From positions 54,781 to 118,780 of the forward strand of contig MKTW01000008.1 of the NCBI GenBank assembly GCA_001898405.1: a stretch of DNA of 64,000 nucleotides. Reading direction: 5' to 3'. Numbering within the stretch: position 1 is the first letter of the stretch; each line of letters begins with the position of its first letter. The notes beneath the pieces were generated by a model that saw nothing but the letters and a program-made list of their open reading frames with translations, was not told the DNA's origin and ran no database searches. The DNA is from Sphingobacteriales bacterium 44-61 (GTDB lineage Bacteria > Bacteroidota > Bacteroidia > Chitinophagales > Chitinophagaceae). This document shows positions 44,102 to 51,991 of the stretch, piece by piece. A program made the translations under genes and the position numbers.

Positions 44102-45361
44102 TCAATTCGCTTTTAGATTGTAATAGGCAGCATGTTTGGAAAAAGGTCCATTCCAGCGTTTAATTTGCCTCAACGTGAAATCATAATTTACTCCGCTATT
44201 CTCAAATGTATAGGTCTCATTCGGTCTCAGCACAAATACATCTATTTCATAGGGAATGCTTTCCTTAACCTCATAGATCTTAAACACGACAAATTGTTGT
44301 GAGGCATTTATGTCCACAGGCATGATCCTGATATTGTTATATGGTTGATACCGGTTCGTGATGAAAAAATTCTTATCCATGAGATTGGTGGTAAAGTCCT
44401 TCTGGTCAACGCTGTCATTGGGCGGAGAACCAAAACTGATGACGGACGAACCGGAAACAGTTACTACATCTGGACCAGGATTTACAACATAGCCCTCCTG
44501 CACTTTACTATCCAATAGGTTATAGGCGATATATCCCATGCCTTTATTGGCCCAGCCCGTTCCCCAAGAGTTGTAAATCTGTATGGCGCCAATGGTATCA
44601 TTGAATCCCACGCAAACCACTGCATGGCTGCCTACGTAATTGTTGTCCGAACGTCGCCATACATAAGTGCCATTCTCCAATTGTCCTCCTGTCTTATAAA
44701 AGCTGGAATCCAGATCAATCCCAAGAACAATAGGATAGTTTTTCAATAAAAAGTTTTTAAGAGCAGCAAGTTTGTATCCTGACCCATAGAACGTACCATA
44801 CCTGATAACCCATCCAAAGTCTTTAATCCTGTAGCCGGTGGCTTCTGTAACTGCCATGTTATTGTCCAGGGGCGATACTTCGCAGCAAGGATACTTGTAG
44901 GGAACCGGGTTGAATGTTCCCATTTTACAGACCCCCATTTCTTTCATTTTATCAAGATTCTTACCGATCTGAGATCCTACGGAATCACAGCGTAACCCAC
45001 CTTCTTTTACCTGATTGAAAATAAATAAAGGGCTGAAAACCGTATTCTGGTCCAACATGCCATCAAATGAAAGATAAGGATACCCCAATTGTTTCTTTTC
45101 AATATAACTGCGCATGGCATAGACAGTGGCCCAGCTTGCACACGAACCAATATCCCCTTGTGAGAGAATAGGCGGGAAGTTTTCAGACAAGTCAACTTTT
45201 TTTCTTACAACAGGTCCTTGGAAACTCCTGGGAGGAACCAGGAAATTTTGCTTGGCCAATGTTTTTGAATCGGCATATTGCAACCCTAAACCTTTAATCA
45301 GGTCTTGAGAAAATGCTTTAGTAGAAAAAAGCAACAGTGATAAAATGATTACCTGTTTCAT
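44102..45361 (-). CDS. Secreted papain-like (C1-type) cysteine protease
   Basis: This 419-residue protein has a signal peptide (MKQVIILSLLLFSTKAFSQD) and a C1A-like catalytic domain with oxyanion Gln68, Cys74 (LSQGDIGSCASWATVYAM), His246 (GSHAVVCVGF) and Asn264 (IYNSWGTGW). All four residues are in place, so activity is likely. There is no obvious propeptide inhibitor; residues 20-60 could serve. The C-terminal 100 residues form a beta-rich domain that ends without a sorting signal. It lies 18 bp downstream of another secreted protein gene and probably shares an operon with it. Confidence 0.9.
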   Translation of the reverse strand: MKQVIILSLLLFSTKAFSQDLIKGLGLQYADSKTLAKQNFLVPPRSFQGPVVRKKVDLSENFPPILSQGDIGSCASWATVYAMRSYIEKKQLGYPYLSFDGMLDQNTVFSPLFIFNQVKEGGLRCDSVGSQIGKNLDKMKEMGVCKMGTFNPVPYKYPCCEVSPLDNNMAVTEATGYRIKDFGWVIRYGTFYGSGYKLAALKNFLLKNYPIVLGIDLDSSFYKTGGQLENGTYVWRRSDNNYVGSHAVVCVGFNDTIGAIQIYNSWGTGWANKGMGYIAYNLLDSKVQEGYVVNPGPDVVTVSGSSVISFGSPPNDSVDQKDFTTNLMDKNFFITNRYQPYNNIRIMPVDINASQQFVVFKIYEVKESIPYEIDVFVLRPNETYTFENSGVNYDFTLRQIKRWNGPFSKHAAYYNLKAN

Positions 45362-45379
45362 ATTGATAAAGAAGAGCTG

Positions 45380-46780
45380 TTATAAAATTGAATAACCTAC
45401 GCTGATGAAAATATTAGGCTTCAGGACATTGGTGGTTAGGTCTGTCGGAGGGAATTTGACAGTAGGGTTGGATTGGTAATATTTTCGTAGTCGCTGTACT
45501 TCCCCGATAATTATCCCTGTGCTTAGGAGTATTTTGTTTTTTCGGCCAAAGCCCAATCCCAGGCCTGCCAATAATCGCGGTTGCGGATTTTTCTTTATGG
45601 ATAATCCTGGTCCGAATGTAAGATGAAAGCTATAGTTGCTTCCATTACTGAAATACCATCCATAGTGCAAGAGCGCGGTTATACCAACTTCAACTTTTCC
45701 CGTACTTTCTTGGTTGATTGAATAAGTCGTATCGCCGGGGGCATTGATATGCTGTTCTGCAAAATAGTTTTCATCGTGTAACCCGGAAAAATAAAAATCG
45801 GTGCTGAAATTGAAGTATGATTTTTGTGTTGCTGGGAATTGCCAGGTAGCCTTATAGGACGAAAGATTGCTGCTGTTGTTCCAGGGGGTGATGGATAGAT
45901 CCACCTTCGTAATATCGGACTTGATTTGCGTTGGTAGAGAAGTATATTTAAAGTTCTCTTTATTGAGGTTAATGAGTTGTGCAAGGATGGTTTCAAATTT
46001 GGCGTAAGTAAAGGTCGTATCAAATGATCCTATAGATTGCATCAGCTCTTTATTGGATATCCTTGTTAAGCTGTCGGCAACCCGCAACGTCGCATCCTCT
46101 TTGATTAGTTTCCCATAGTTAAGCGCATTGCTTTCATAGGTGGTAATATCAGTTAAGATATTACTCTGTATTGTATTTCGATCAGTAAAGAAGCCTTTCA
46201 CAGTCGTAACATAGGTTGTTTGATTATCGTTGGTGAAATCTGTAATGTCACACGCCTTCAGGTTCCACTTTCTAACGATAAGCAATTTGATGTCCTGATC
46301 AAAAGTGAATGTCTGTATTTTTTGAATTAACGAACCTACCTCTGTTTGTCTGGATTGTATAACGTTGACTTTATGACTTTGTATTATATGCGCCATCGCT
46401 TTGATGGAATCTGCTCGGGTTCGTGGAGTGGGTCCTGCGGCGACTGGTGGAGGAGCGCCTGGAAATATTTTCAGGGCAGTCGAACCGAGATTGGCTACTA
46501 AAGTGGTTAGATCTGCAGTGTTAAAAAAAGAGCTGAATAAGGTCGGAGTGGTATTCACTGGAATAGTGGAGTCCGTAAAGGCTATTTGTGCTTGATAGAG
46601 GTATGGGTTGAAATTGCTTATTTCTATTGAGATGTAATCTCCGTTTTTGATTCCCGATAAATCTGACGGGTTGGTAATCGTTTTAGTGGCGAAGTCAAAT
46701 TTAATTGTGGTAGTTTGGGAATAGCAAAAAACAGGTATTAACATCAGGCAAAGCAATGATAGCGATTTAAGAATTGACAT
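45380..46780 (-). CDS. Secreted, possibly outer-membrane protein coupled to the cysteine protease
   Basis: This 466-residue protein has a signal peptide (MSILKSLSLLCLMLIPVFCY) and a Ser/Thr-rich N-terminal region. The C-terminal 200 residues have alternating aromatic beta strands (YFNFSTDFYFSGLHDENYFA, ALLHYGWYFSNGSNYSFHLT, LLAGLGLGFGRKNKILLSTG) ending IFISVGYSIL, as in small outer-membrane barrels. The protease gene follows 18 bp later. No known family is recognised; a surface or secretion role for the protease is inferred. Confidence 0.68.
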   Translation of the reverse strand: MSILKSLSLLCLMLIPVFCYSQTTTIKFDFATKTITNPSDLSGIKNGDYISIEISNFNPYLYQAQIAFTDSTIPVNTTPTLFSSFFNTADLTTLVANLGSTALKIFPGAPPPVAAGPTPRTRADSIKAMAHIIQSHKVNVIQSRQTEVGSLIQKIQTFTFDQDIKLLIVRKWNLKACDITDFTNDNQTTYVTTVKGFFTDRNTIQSNILTDITTYESNALNYGKLIKEDATLRVADSLTRISNKELMQSIGSFDTTFTYAKFETILAQLINLNKENFKYTSLPTQIKSDITKVDLSITPWNNSSNLSSYKATWQFPATQKSYFNFSTDFYFSGLHDENYFAEQHINAPGDTTYSINQESTGKVEVGITALLHYGWYFSNGSNYSFHLTFGPGLSIKKNPQPRLLAGLGLGFGRKNKILLSTGIIIGEVQRLRKYYQSNPTVKFPPTDLTTNVLKPNIFISVGYSIL

Positions 46781-46876
46781 AAGAGGTGGTTTGGGTTAAT
46801 TAAGGCAGGAGCGTTCAGTTCTGGTAAGATAAGAATATCTGCGCCAAAAGGAAAACGGGAAAAACACCTTTTCGGA

Positions 46877-46910
46877 AAAATCCCCAAGTTGGACCCAATT
46901 TGGGGATTTT
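46877..46910. terminator. Hairpin between the protease operon and the tra region
   Basis: An 11-bp perfect stem AAAATCCCCAA / TTGGGGATTTT has a 12-nt loop. It lies upstream of the minus-strand protease operon and before the plus-strand tra genes. A and T tracts on both sides allow terminator function in both directions, which would insulate the two units. Confidence 0.6.
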
Positions 46911-47106
46911 GCTTTTCTGAAAGCCTTCAATTCCTCTCCCATCGAAATAGGGCCCGCAATAGGCAGAATGAAAGCATATTTCCTCGTTGAAGCCCATAAA
47001 ATTCTATGAGAGAAATTGAAAAAAAATTTCACCCAACTTAGGTTTTAGTATTGTAAAGCACTTGCCAGAACCTATCATTTTTGTGTTGTCAAAAAACAAT
47101 ACAGTT

Positions 47107-47565
47107 ATGTTAGTGATTTCGTGGAACCAGTATTTAGGAACAGCAGCGGTCTTGTTGGTATTATATTATGCTTTTGTTCTTTTGGTCTTTAACAGGCGCA
47201 AGGCGGGTTCGTCGTCCCGACCCAACCGGTCAGTGGGGTCCGCTAAGAAGCCTGCCGCCACTCCTGCGGACAGGGCCTTGTTTCAGGAAGATGATAAACA
47301 AGAAGCCCAACTGGATGCCGCAAGTGCAGCGCCGATGCACTCCCTTGTGGACGAATTGCAGGCCTATGTGGCCCAAGCAGGGAAGCAACAAATCCCGATT
47401 GAGGAAGTAAAATCTGGTGTTCGCTCCATCTTGCAGAAATATCCTGCAATCCCTGGCTCCATCTTCCAGCCAGGCATCTCCAACCTGTTAGAAGTAATTA
47501 TTGAAAATAATTGTGGTGTCCGGCTTAGTGGGACAGAGATACGTGAGTTATGGGTTGCCGGATAG
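47107..47565 (+). CDS. Membrane-anchored protein heading the tra region
   Basis: This 152-residue protein starts at the ATG at 47107 and has one N-terminal transmembrane helix (YLGTAAVLLVLYYAFVLLVF). A Lys/Arg/Ser-rich linker follows, then a helical C-terminal half (EELQAY-like, EVKSGVRSILQKYPA) ending IRELWVAG. Its position before traE is that of the traD-like gene of CTnDOT elements, but I cannot confirm homology. It is separated from traE by a structured region of about 320 nt. Confidence 0.65.
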   Translation: MLVISWNQYLGTAAVLLVLYYAFVLLVFNRRKAGSSSRPNRSVGSAKKPAATPADRALFQEDDKQEAQLDAASAAPMHSLVDELQAYVAQAGKQQIPIEEVKSGVRSILQKYPAIPGSIFQPGISNLLEVIIENNCGVRLSGTEIRELWVAG

Positions 47566-47886
47566 CCCCGGAGGCCTCATCTGCCAGGCGTGTGAGCAGG
47601 AAAACCAAGTGCGTTGGATAACGCCGGGATGAGGCCTTTTTAAATGAGGTGGTGTTTGTGGGTTTTGCAGTAAAAGGCTGCCGCTGGATCGGGGAGATTG
47701 TTACAGTGGAAGAGCGCGGCAGTCCTTTAGTCCCGTCCGTTCAGCAGTGTGAAAGAAATATGAGGCGTCGGAAATGTCTGATACGGACGGGACTTTTTAT
47801 GCCGACTGGAAAGTAACAATATACCCTAATTAAAATGAAGAGTATGTGAAAAGGTAACCAGTATAGTTAATTAAAGCAGTGTGAGT
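47566..47886 (+). promoter_or_regulatory. Three consecutive long-loop hairpins between the first tra gene and traE
   Basis: The 321-nt gap holds three stems in a row: AGGCCTCATC (47572-47581) with GATGAGGCCT (47628-47637, T tail); CTGCCGC (47678-47684) with GCGGCAG (47716-47722); and AGTCCCGTCCGT (47729-47740) with ACGGACGGGACT (47783-47794, T tail). The loops are 31-46 nt long, too long for plain terminators, and can fold internally (GCGTT-GGAT-AACGC in the first). The arrangement looks like regulated terminators or small-RNA targets that control entry into the tra operon. Confidence 0.6.
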
Positions 47887-48222
47887 ATGAAAGTGAGGGT
47901 GTTGAATTGCTTTAAAAGCAAAAGGGGGATGCTATGTGCATCCATGAGTGCAGTTCTTTTAGTAAGTAGTCTTTACAGCCAGGCGCAGGATGGTATTGCT
48001 GGTATTCAGGAAGCCAATACCAAGGTTCGCGGTTATTTTGATGTTGGCTGCAATCTGATGTATGCGGTCGGCGCTATCCTGGGCTTGATCGGTGCGGTGC
48101 GTGTGTACCAGAAATGGAGCAATGGCCAGCCGGATACAGGGCAGGTGGCCGCAGCATGGTTTGGAAGTTGCGTGTTCCTGGTCGTAGTGGCGACTGTGTT
48201 AAAATCTTTTTTCGGCATTTAA
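47887..48222 (+). CDS. traE: TraE conjugative transfer protein (DUF4134)
   Basis: This 111-residue protein starts at the ATG at 47887 (a GTG lies two codons earlier). It has a signal-like N-terminus and two transmembrane helices (LMYAVGAILGLIGAVRVYQK; FGSCVFLVVVATVLKSFFGI), with the conserved NGQPDTGQVAAAWFGSC segment of DUF4134. This fits the TraE inner-membrane component in the position of a VirB2-like pilin. It is followed by traF after 10 bp. Confidence 0.93.
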   Translation: MKVRVLNCFKSKRGMLCASMSAVLLVSSLYSQAQDGIAGIQEANTKVRGYFDVGCNLMYAVGAILGLIGAVRVYQKWSNGQPDTGQVAAAWFGSCVFLVVVATVLKSFFGI

Positions 48223-48232
48223 AAAAGTGGGT

Positions 48233-48547
48233 ATGGCAAATAGTGTCTACAGTATCAATAAAGGTATCAATAAGAGTATTGAGTTCAAAGGTCTCAAGGC
48301 TCAATATATATGGTACATGGGCGGTTGCCTCGTAGGGCTGTTGGTCCTGTTTGCCATACTCTACATTGCCGGAGTGAATGCTTTTGTGTGTCTGGGCGTG
48401 ATCGGGATAGCGGCAGCTTTTTCGATCAGTTATGTTTTCAAGCTAAGTAAGAAATATGGTGAGCATGGTTTGATGAAGCAGTTTGCACGACGCAATATCC
48501 CTGCCCTCATAAAGTGCAAAGATCGTTCTGTATTTATTAAAAGCTAA
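48233..48547 (+). CDS. traF: TraF conjugative transfer protein (DUF4133)
   Basis: This 104-residue protein starts at the ATG at 48233. The conserved SINKGINKSIEFKGLKAQYI motif and two transmembrane helices (YMGGCLVGLLVLFAILYIAG, FVCLGVIGIAAAFSISYVFK) identify DUF4133/TraF, a VirB3-like component. It is 10 bp after traE and 2 bp before the next gene, so it is tightly operonic. Confidence 0.93.
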   Translation: MANSVYSINKGINKSIEFKGLKAQYIWYMGGCLVGLLVLFAILYIAGVNAFVCLGVIGIAAAFSISYVFKLSKKYGEHGLMKQFARRNIPALIKCKDRSVFIKS

Positions 48548-48549
48548 TC

Positions 48550-49032
48550 ATGGAGCAGGTTTTTAAAGATGGCAATGGAAGAGAGCTGCCAATGATCTCA
48601 TTGGCGGGTGATAAATACGTGATAGACCTGGAACATGAGCAACTTTTTTCAGTGGCGAACCCCAGGAAATACATTGGGTTGAATAACCTGGACCTTGCCA
48701 GTGATTCGGACAGCTTTGAATGTTTTTTCGATTTGAAATCCCGGGCGATTACTGCCATCAGTCCTTATATCATGCACGTGCCGGATGATGTGGTTATGTT
48801 GAGAATTCCAATGGATTATAAGCTCGATCCTGTTTGGTACAGGCGGCAGTTCCATTGGGATGACAAGATTCCACAACAGGATCAGCCAATAACCAAAGAA
48901 TTACAGGCTGAAGTGATTCCGTTGCGTAAAACCTATGTAGCCCGGCTGGCTTTGGAAAACATCATGAAAGCATTTGACAAAAGGCATCGGGTAACCATTT
49001 CCATGCGACACCCGAGAAGACATGGGAGATAG
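48550..49032 (+). CDS. Conserved tra-operon protein between TraF and TraG
   Basis: This 160-residue soluble protein (MEQVFKDGNGRELPMISLAG) has no predicted membrane segment. The C-terminal part (PLRKTYVARLALENIMKAFD) is basic. Bacteroidetes ICEs often carry an accessory gene here. It could help TraG, judging from position only. Confidence 0.62.
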   Translation: MEQVFKDGNGRELPMISLAGDKYVIDLEHEQLFSVANPRKYIGLNNLDLASDSDSFECFFDLKSRAITAISPYIMHVPDDVVMLRIPMDYKLDPVWYRRQFHWDDKIPQQDQPITKELQAEVIPLRKTYVARLALENIMKAFDKRHRVTISMRHPRRHGR

Positions 49033-49060
49033 ATTTTTCAATTATTAATTAAAGAAGTGT

Positions 49061-50413
49061 GTGATGGAAAAGTGGTTGAAGGATATGCTTCCAATATTGG
49101 ATGTAGAGCATGATTTGATCGTATCTAAACAGGGAGACGTAACGATAGTATTTGAATGTACGCTCCCGGAGATTTTCACTTTATCGGCGGCGGATTACGA
49201 GTCCCTGCATCAGTCCTTGGTCAAGGCGATCAGGATATTACCCAAATCTTCGGTGCTGCATAAACAGGATTGGTTTACCAATGCCGCTTATCAACCGGAT
49301 TTTGAAAAGGCCGATCAAAGTTTTCTTTCTCGCAGCAGTGACCGGCATTTCAATGAGCGGCCCTTCCTGGACCACCGCTGTTATATTATGCTGACTCAGA
49401 AGCCTGCTAACCGCCGGTCTTCCAGTTCCGTTTTTTCCAGCTTGCTGCGGCCATCCATTGTTCCGGAATTGCCCGTAAGTGCAACGCTTTTGCAAGAGTT
49501 CCTCGACGGTGCTGGTCAGTTCAAGCGGATATTGGAGGATAGTGGATTTATCCAGTTGCGGCAACTGAAGGAACATGAGCTGTTGAGCCAACCACTGCAC
49601 GTAGGCCTGGTGGAGAGATATATGTTTTTATCTAATGGGGATTCAACTCCTGTCATCCGGGACATTGAACTGAAAGACGGTTTAAAGATCGGTGACAAAC
49701 AGCTACAGCTTTATGCACTGGCCTCGCCGGAGGATTTGCCTTCGCTGTGCGGGTCCAGGATCAATTATGACAAATATTCCACCGACAGGTCCAAGTTCAG
49801 TGTCGGGTTTTCAGCTACCCTGGGCCAACTACTTCCTTGCAATCATATTTACAATCAGTACATCTTTATTGAGGACAGTAGCAGGGTGATCAAGAAACTG
49901 GAAAGTAAGCGGCTGCGCCTGCAATCCCTCTCCGCTTATTCCAGGGAGAATGCCATTACCAGGGATGCTGTCAATGACTTTCTGAATGAAGCGATCAGCG
50001 AACAGCGTATGCCGGTCAAGGCGCATTTCAATGTACTGGCATGGACTGACAATCCGGAGGAAGCAAAAGATCTAAGAAATATGGTCTCCTCGGCGCTGGC
50101 GCAGATGGATGCGGTAGCCAGGCAGGAAACAGCAGGAGCTGCGCAGATCTATTGGGCAGGCATACCCGGCAATGCGGCAGATTTCCCTTTGAACGATACG
50201 TTTGACACGTTCGCAGAGCAGGCGTCCTGCTTTTTCAACGTGGAAACAAATTACCGTTCCTCTTTAAGCCCGGTTGGCATCCGCCTGGGAGATCGCCTTA
50301 CAGGCCGTCCGGTCCATGTGGATATTTCGGATGAGCCGCTTAAGAAAGGTTACTGTACAAACAGGAACAAATTCGTGTTGGGGCCCTCCCCGTGCCGGGC
50401 CATTCTTCATTGA
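49061..50413 (+). CDS. traG: TraG (VirB4-type ATPase), part 1, ending at an in-frame TGA within Walker A
   Basis: This 450-residue frame covers the N-terminal half of the VirB4/TraG ATPase (MMEKWLKDMLPILDVEHDLI, EAISEQRMPVKAHFNVLAWT, NYRSSLSPVGIRLGDRLTGR). It reaches NKFVLGPS, the start of Walker A, and then runs into PCRAILH and a stop at 50411-50413. The intact family reads GPSGSGKS here. The continuation GSGKSFFTNH lies 45 nt on, in the same frame. Without recoding this half lacks ATPase motifs. The rest of the operon shows no decay, which argues against a simple pseudogene. Confidence 0.9.
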   Translation: MMEKWLKDMLPILDVEHDLIVSKQGDVTIVFECTLPEIFTLSAADYESLHQSLVKAIRILPKSSVLHKQDWFTNAAYQPDFEKADQSFLSRSSDRHFNERPFLDHRCYIMLTQKPANRRSSSSVFSSLLRPSIVPELPVSATLLQEFLDGAGQFKRILEDSGFIQLRQLKEHELLSQPLHVGLVERYMFLSNGDSTPVIRDIELKDGLKIGDKQLQLYALASPEDLPSLCGSRINYDKYSTDRSKFSVGFSATLGQLLPCNHIYNQYIFIEDSSRVIKKLESKRLRLQSLSAYSRENAITRDAVNDFLNEAISEQRMPVKAHFNVLAWTDNPEEAKDLRNMVSSALAQMDAVARQETAGAAQIYWAGIPGNAADFPLNDTFDTFAEQASCFFNVETNYRSSLSPVGIRLGDRLTGRPVHVDISDEPLKKGYCTNRNKFVLGPSPCRAILH

Positions 50414-50434
50414 GTGGCCCGGCATTATGAATCC
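50390..50434 (+). other. 45-nt hairpin insertion in the traG Walker A codons; possible translational-bypass element
   Basis: Between TCC (50387-50389, Ser of GPS) and GGT (50435, Gly of GSGKS) lie 45 nt, ending in a second TCC (50432-50434). The insert contains a perfect 10-bp inverted repeat, TGCCGGGCCA (50393-50402) with TGGCCCGGCA (50415-50424), loop of 12 nt, and an in-frame TGA at 50411-50413 inside the loop. Its length is a multiple of three. If a ribosome left at the first TCC and landed at the second, GPSGSGKS would be made exactly. This is the layout of phage T4 gene 60 and yeast mitochondrial byp elements; a plain inactivating insertion is the alternative. Confidence 0.75.
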
Positions 50435-51571
50435 GGTTCTGGAAAGTCATTCTTCACTAACCACATGGTGAGGAGTTACTATGAGCAGGGTACGCATGTC
50501 GTACTCGTGGATGTGGGCCATTCTTATAAGGGTTTGTGTGATATGGTAGGGGGATATTATTTCACCTACTCGGAAACCGACCCGATCCGCTTCAATCCCT
50601 TTTTTATTGGTAAAGGGGATAGCCTTGACATCGAAAAGAAAGAGAGCATTAAAACGCTCTTGTTAGCTCTTTGGAAAAAGGATGACGAATCCTTCATGCG
50701 GAGCGAATACGTAGCGCTATCGAATGCGTTGCAGGGCTACTTTGACCAGTTAGAAAAGGATAGAAGCATTTTTCCTTGTTTCAACACATTCTATGAATAC
50801 CTGCAAACGGATTTTCTGGAAGTGTTGAAAAAGGATAAGGTCAAAGAAAAGGATTTTGACGTAGATAATTTCTTGTTTGTGCTACGGCCCTTCTACAAGG
50901 GCGGAGAATATGATTTTCTCCTGAATGCTACCCAAAATTTAGACCTGTTACAGCAGCGATTTATTGTCTTCGAGCTGGACAATATCAAGGATAGCATATT
51001 ATTTCCCGTCGTTACGCTGATCATTATGGAGATTTTTATCTCCAAGATGCGAAAGCTGAAAGGCATTCGCAAAATGATCCTCATTGAAGAAGCGTGGAAA
51101 GCGATTGCGCGGGAAGGGATGGCAGAGTATATCAAGTACTTGTTCAAAACCGTCCGAAAGTTTTTCGGTGAAGCGATTGTCGTAACGCAGGAAGTGGAGG
51201 ATATTATTTCCTCTCCTATTGTCAAGCAAGCGATCATTAATAATAGCGATTGTAAGATCCTGCTGGATCAATCCAAGTACCAAAACAAATTTGACCAGAT
51301 ACAGGAATTGCTCGGTTTGAGTGATAAGGAAAAATCGCTTGTTCTATCCGTTAATAAGGCCAACGATCCAAAGAGAAAGTACAAGGAGGTGTTCATTTCG
51401 CTGGGCGGAGTGTATTCAAAGGTCTACCGAACGGAAGTGTCAATGGAAGAATACCTGGCCTATACCACGGAAGAGACGGAGAAGATAAAGGTGATGCAGT
51501 ATGCAAAGCGATACGGCAGTATTCAGAAAGGTATTGCAGTACTGGCCAGCGAACTAAGGGGGACTATGTAA
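50414..51571 (+). CDS. traG: TraG (VirB4-type ATPase), part 2, possible GTG restart after the TGA
   Basis: This 385-residue frame begins with GTG directly after the TGA of part 1 and is in the same reading frame. It carries GSGKSFFTNHMVRSYYEQGT, the conserved ATPase core (VVLVDVGHSYKGLCDMVGGY), Walker B (MILIEEAWKAI, about residue 215) and VTQEVEDIISSPIVKQAIIN. If translated separately, the first Gly of Walker A would be replaced (YESGSGKS). Reinitiation would therefore yield a C-terminal ATPase piece with an imperfect P-loop. Parts 1 and 2 minus the insert sum to about 820 residues, the normal TraG length. Confidence 0.9.
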   Translation: MARHYESGSGKSFFTNHMVRSYYEQGTHVVLVDVGHSYKGLCDMVGGYYFTYSETDPIRFNPFFIGKGDSLDIEKKESIKTLLLALWKKDDESFMRSEYVALSNALQGYFDQLEKDRSIFPCFNTFYEYLQTDFLEVLKKDKVKEKDFDVDNFLFVLRPFYKGGEYDFLLNATQNLDLLQQRFIVFELDNIKDSILFPVVTLIIMEIFISKMRKLKGIRKMILIEEAWKAIAREGMAEYIKYLFKTVRKFFGEAIVVTQEVEDIISSPIVKQAIINNSDCKILLDQSKYQNKFDQIQELLGLSDKEKSLVLSVNKANDPKRKYKEVFISLGGVYSKVYRTEVSMEEYLAYTTEETEKIKVMQYAKRYGSIQKGIAVLASELRGTM

Positions 51572-51600
51572 TGGTTTTGAGACTAATTAAAACTTTTAGA

Positions 51601-51981
51601 ATGAGAAAGAGAATATATGCTTTGATGGCCATGCTGTTATTGCTGGTGGCCTGCGCTTCAAGAACAGGGCAGCGGCTACGAGTTTTTATTCCCGGGGTTT
51701 ATGCTCGTGCGATTGACCAGGAATTTGCTGTCGGTCATGATACCCTCATAATCCGCCATGTTCAGGATAACAACTATGAGATCATCCGGCGGTCAACTTT
51801 TCGTCCTATCAGGAATGGTCGCAAACTGGCTCCCGTATATAGCAGGGAAGCTATGATCGGTCTTTTTGATGAATGCAATCAGGTCATCCGTGAACAGCGT
51901 AAAGGTAAACTGCTGCGGTTTTTCCCAATGGGAAATAAGCTGTTATTAGGTTCCAGTGAATACAGGAAAGTTAAACTTTAA
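51601..51981 (+). CDS. Small tra-operon lipoprotein
   Basis: The protein has 126 residues from the ATG at 51601, which gives a lipoprotein signal (MRKRIYALMAMLLLLVACAS; Cys at 18). An ATG at 51571 overlaps the traG stop (TAATG) and could couple translation, adding 10 residues before the signal. The mature part is basic and beta-rich. It could be the envelope lipoprotein of the transfer apparatus (VirB7-like), but the family is not recognised. Confidence 0.65.
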   Translation: MRKRIYALMAMLLLLVACASRTGQRLRVFIPGVYARAIDQEFAVGHDTLIIRHVQDNNYEIIRRSTFRPIRNGRKLAPVYSREAMIGLFDECNQVIREQRKGKLLRFFPMGNKLLLGSSEYRKVKL

Positions 51982-51991
51982 ACGAGGATGT

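Noticed and set aside
46796..47032. Minus-strand 78-codon frame upstream of the protease operon
   Set aside because: It spans a terminator-like inverted repeat, has no ribosome binding site or family features, and is probably chance.
50390..50434. TGA in traG as a selenocysteine codon or simple readthrough
   Set aside because: Readthrough would insert 15 residues into the Walker A loop and destroy it, and no SECIS-like or selenoprotein context is evident. Bypass, restart or inactivation are the options kept.
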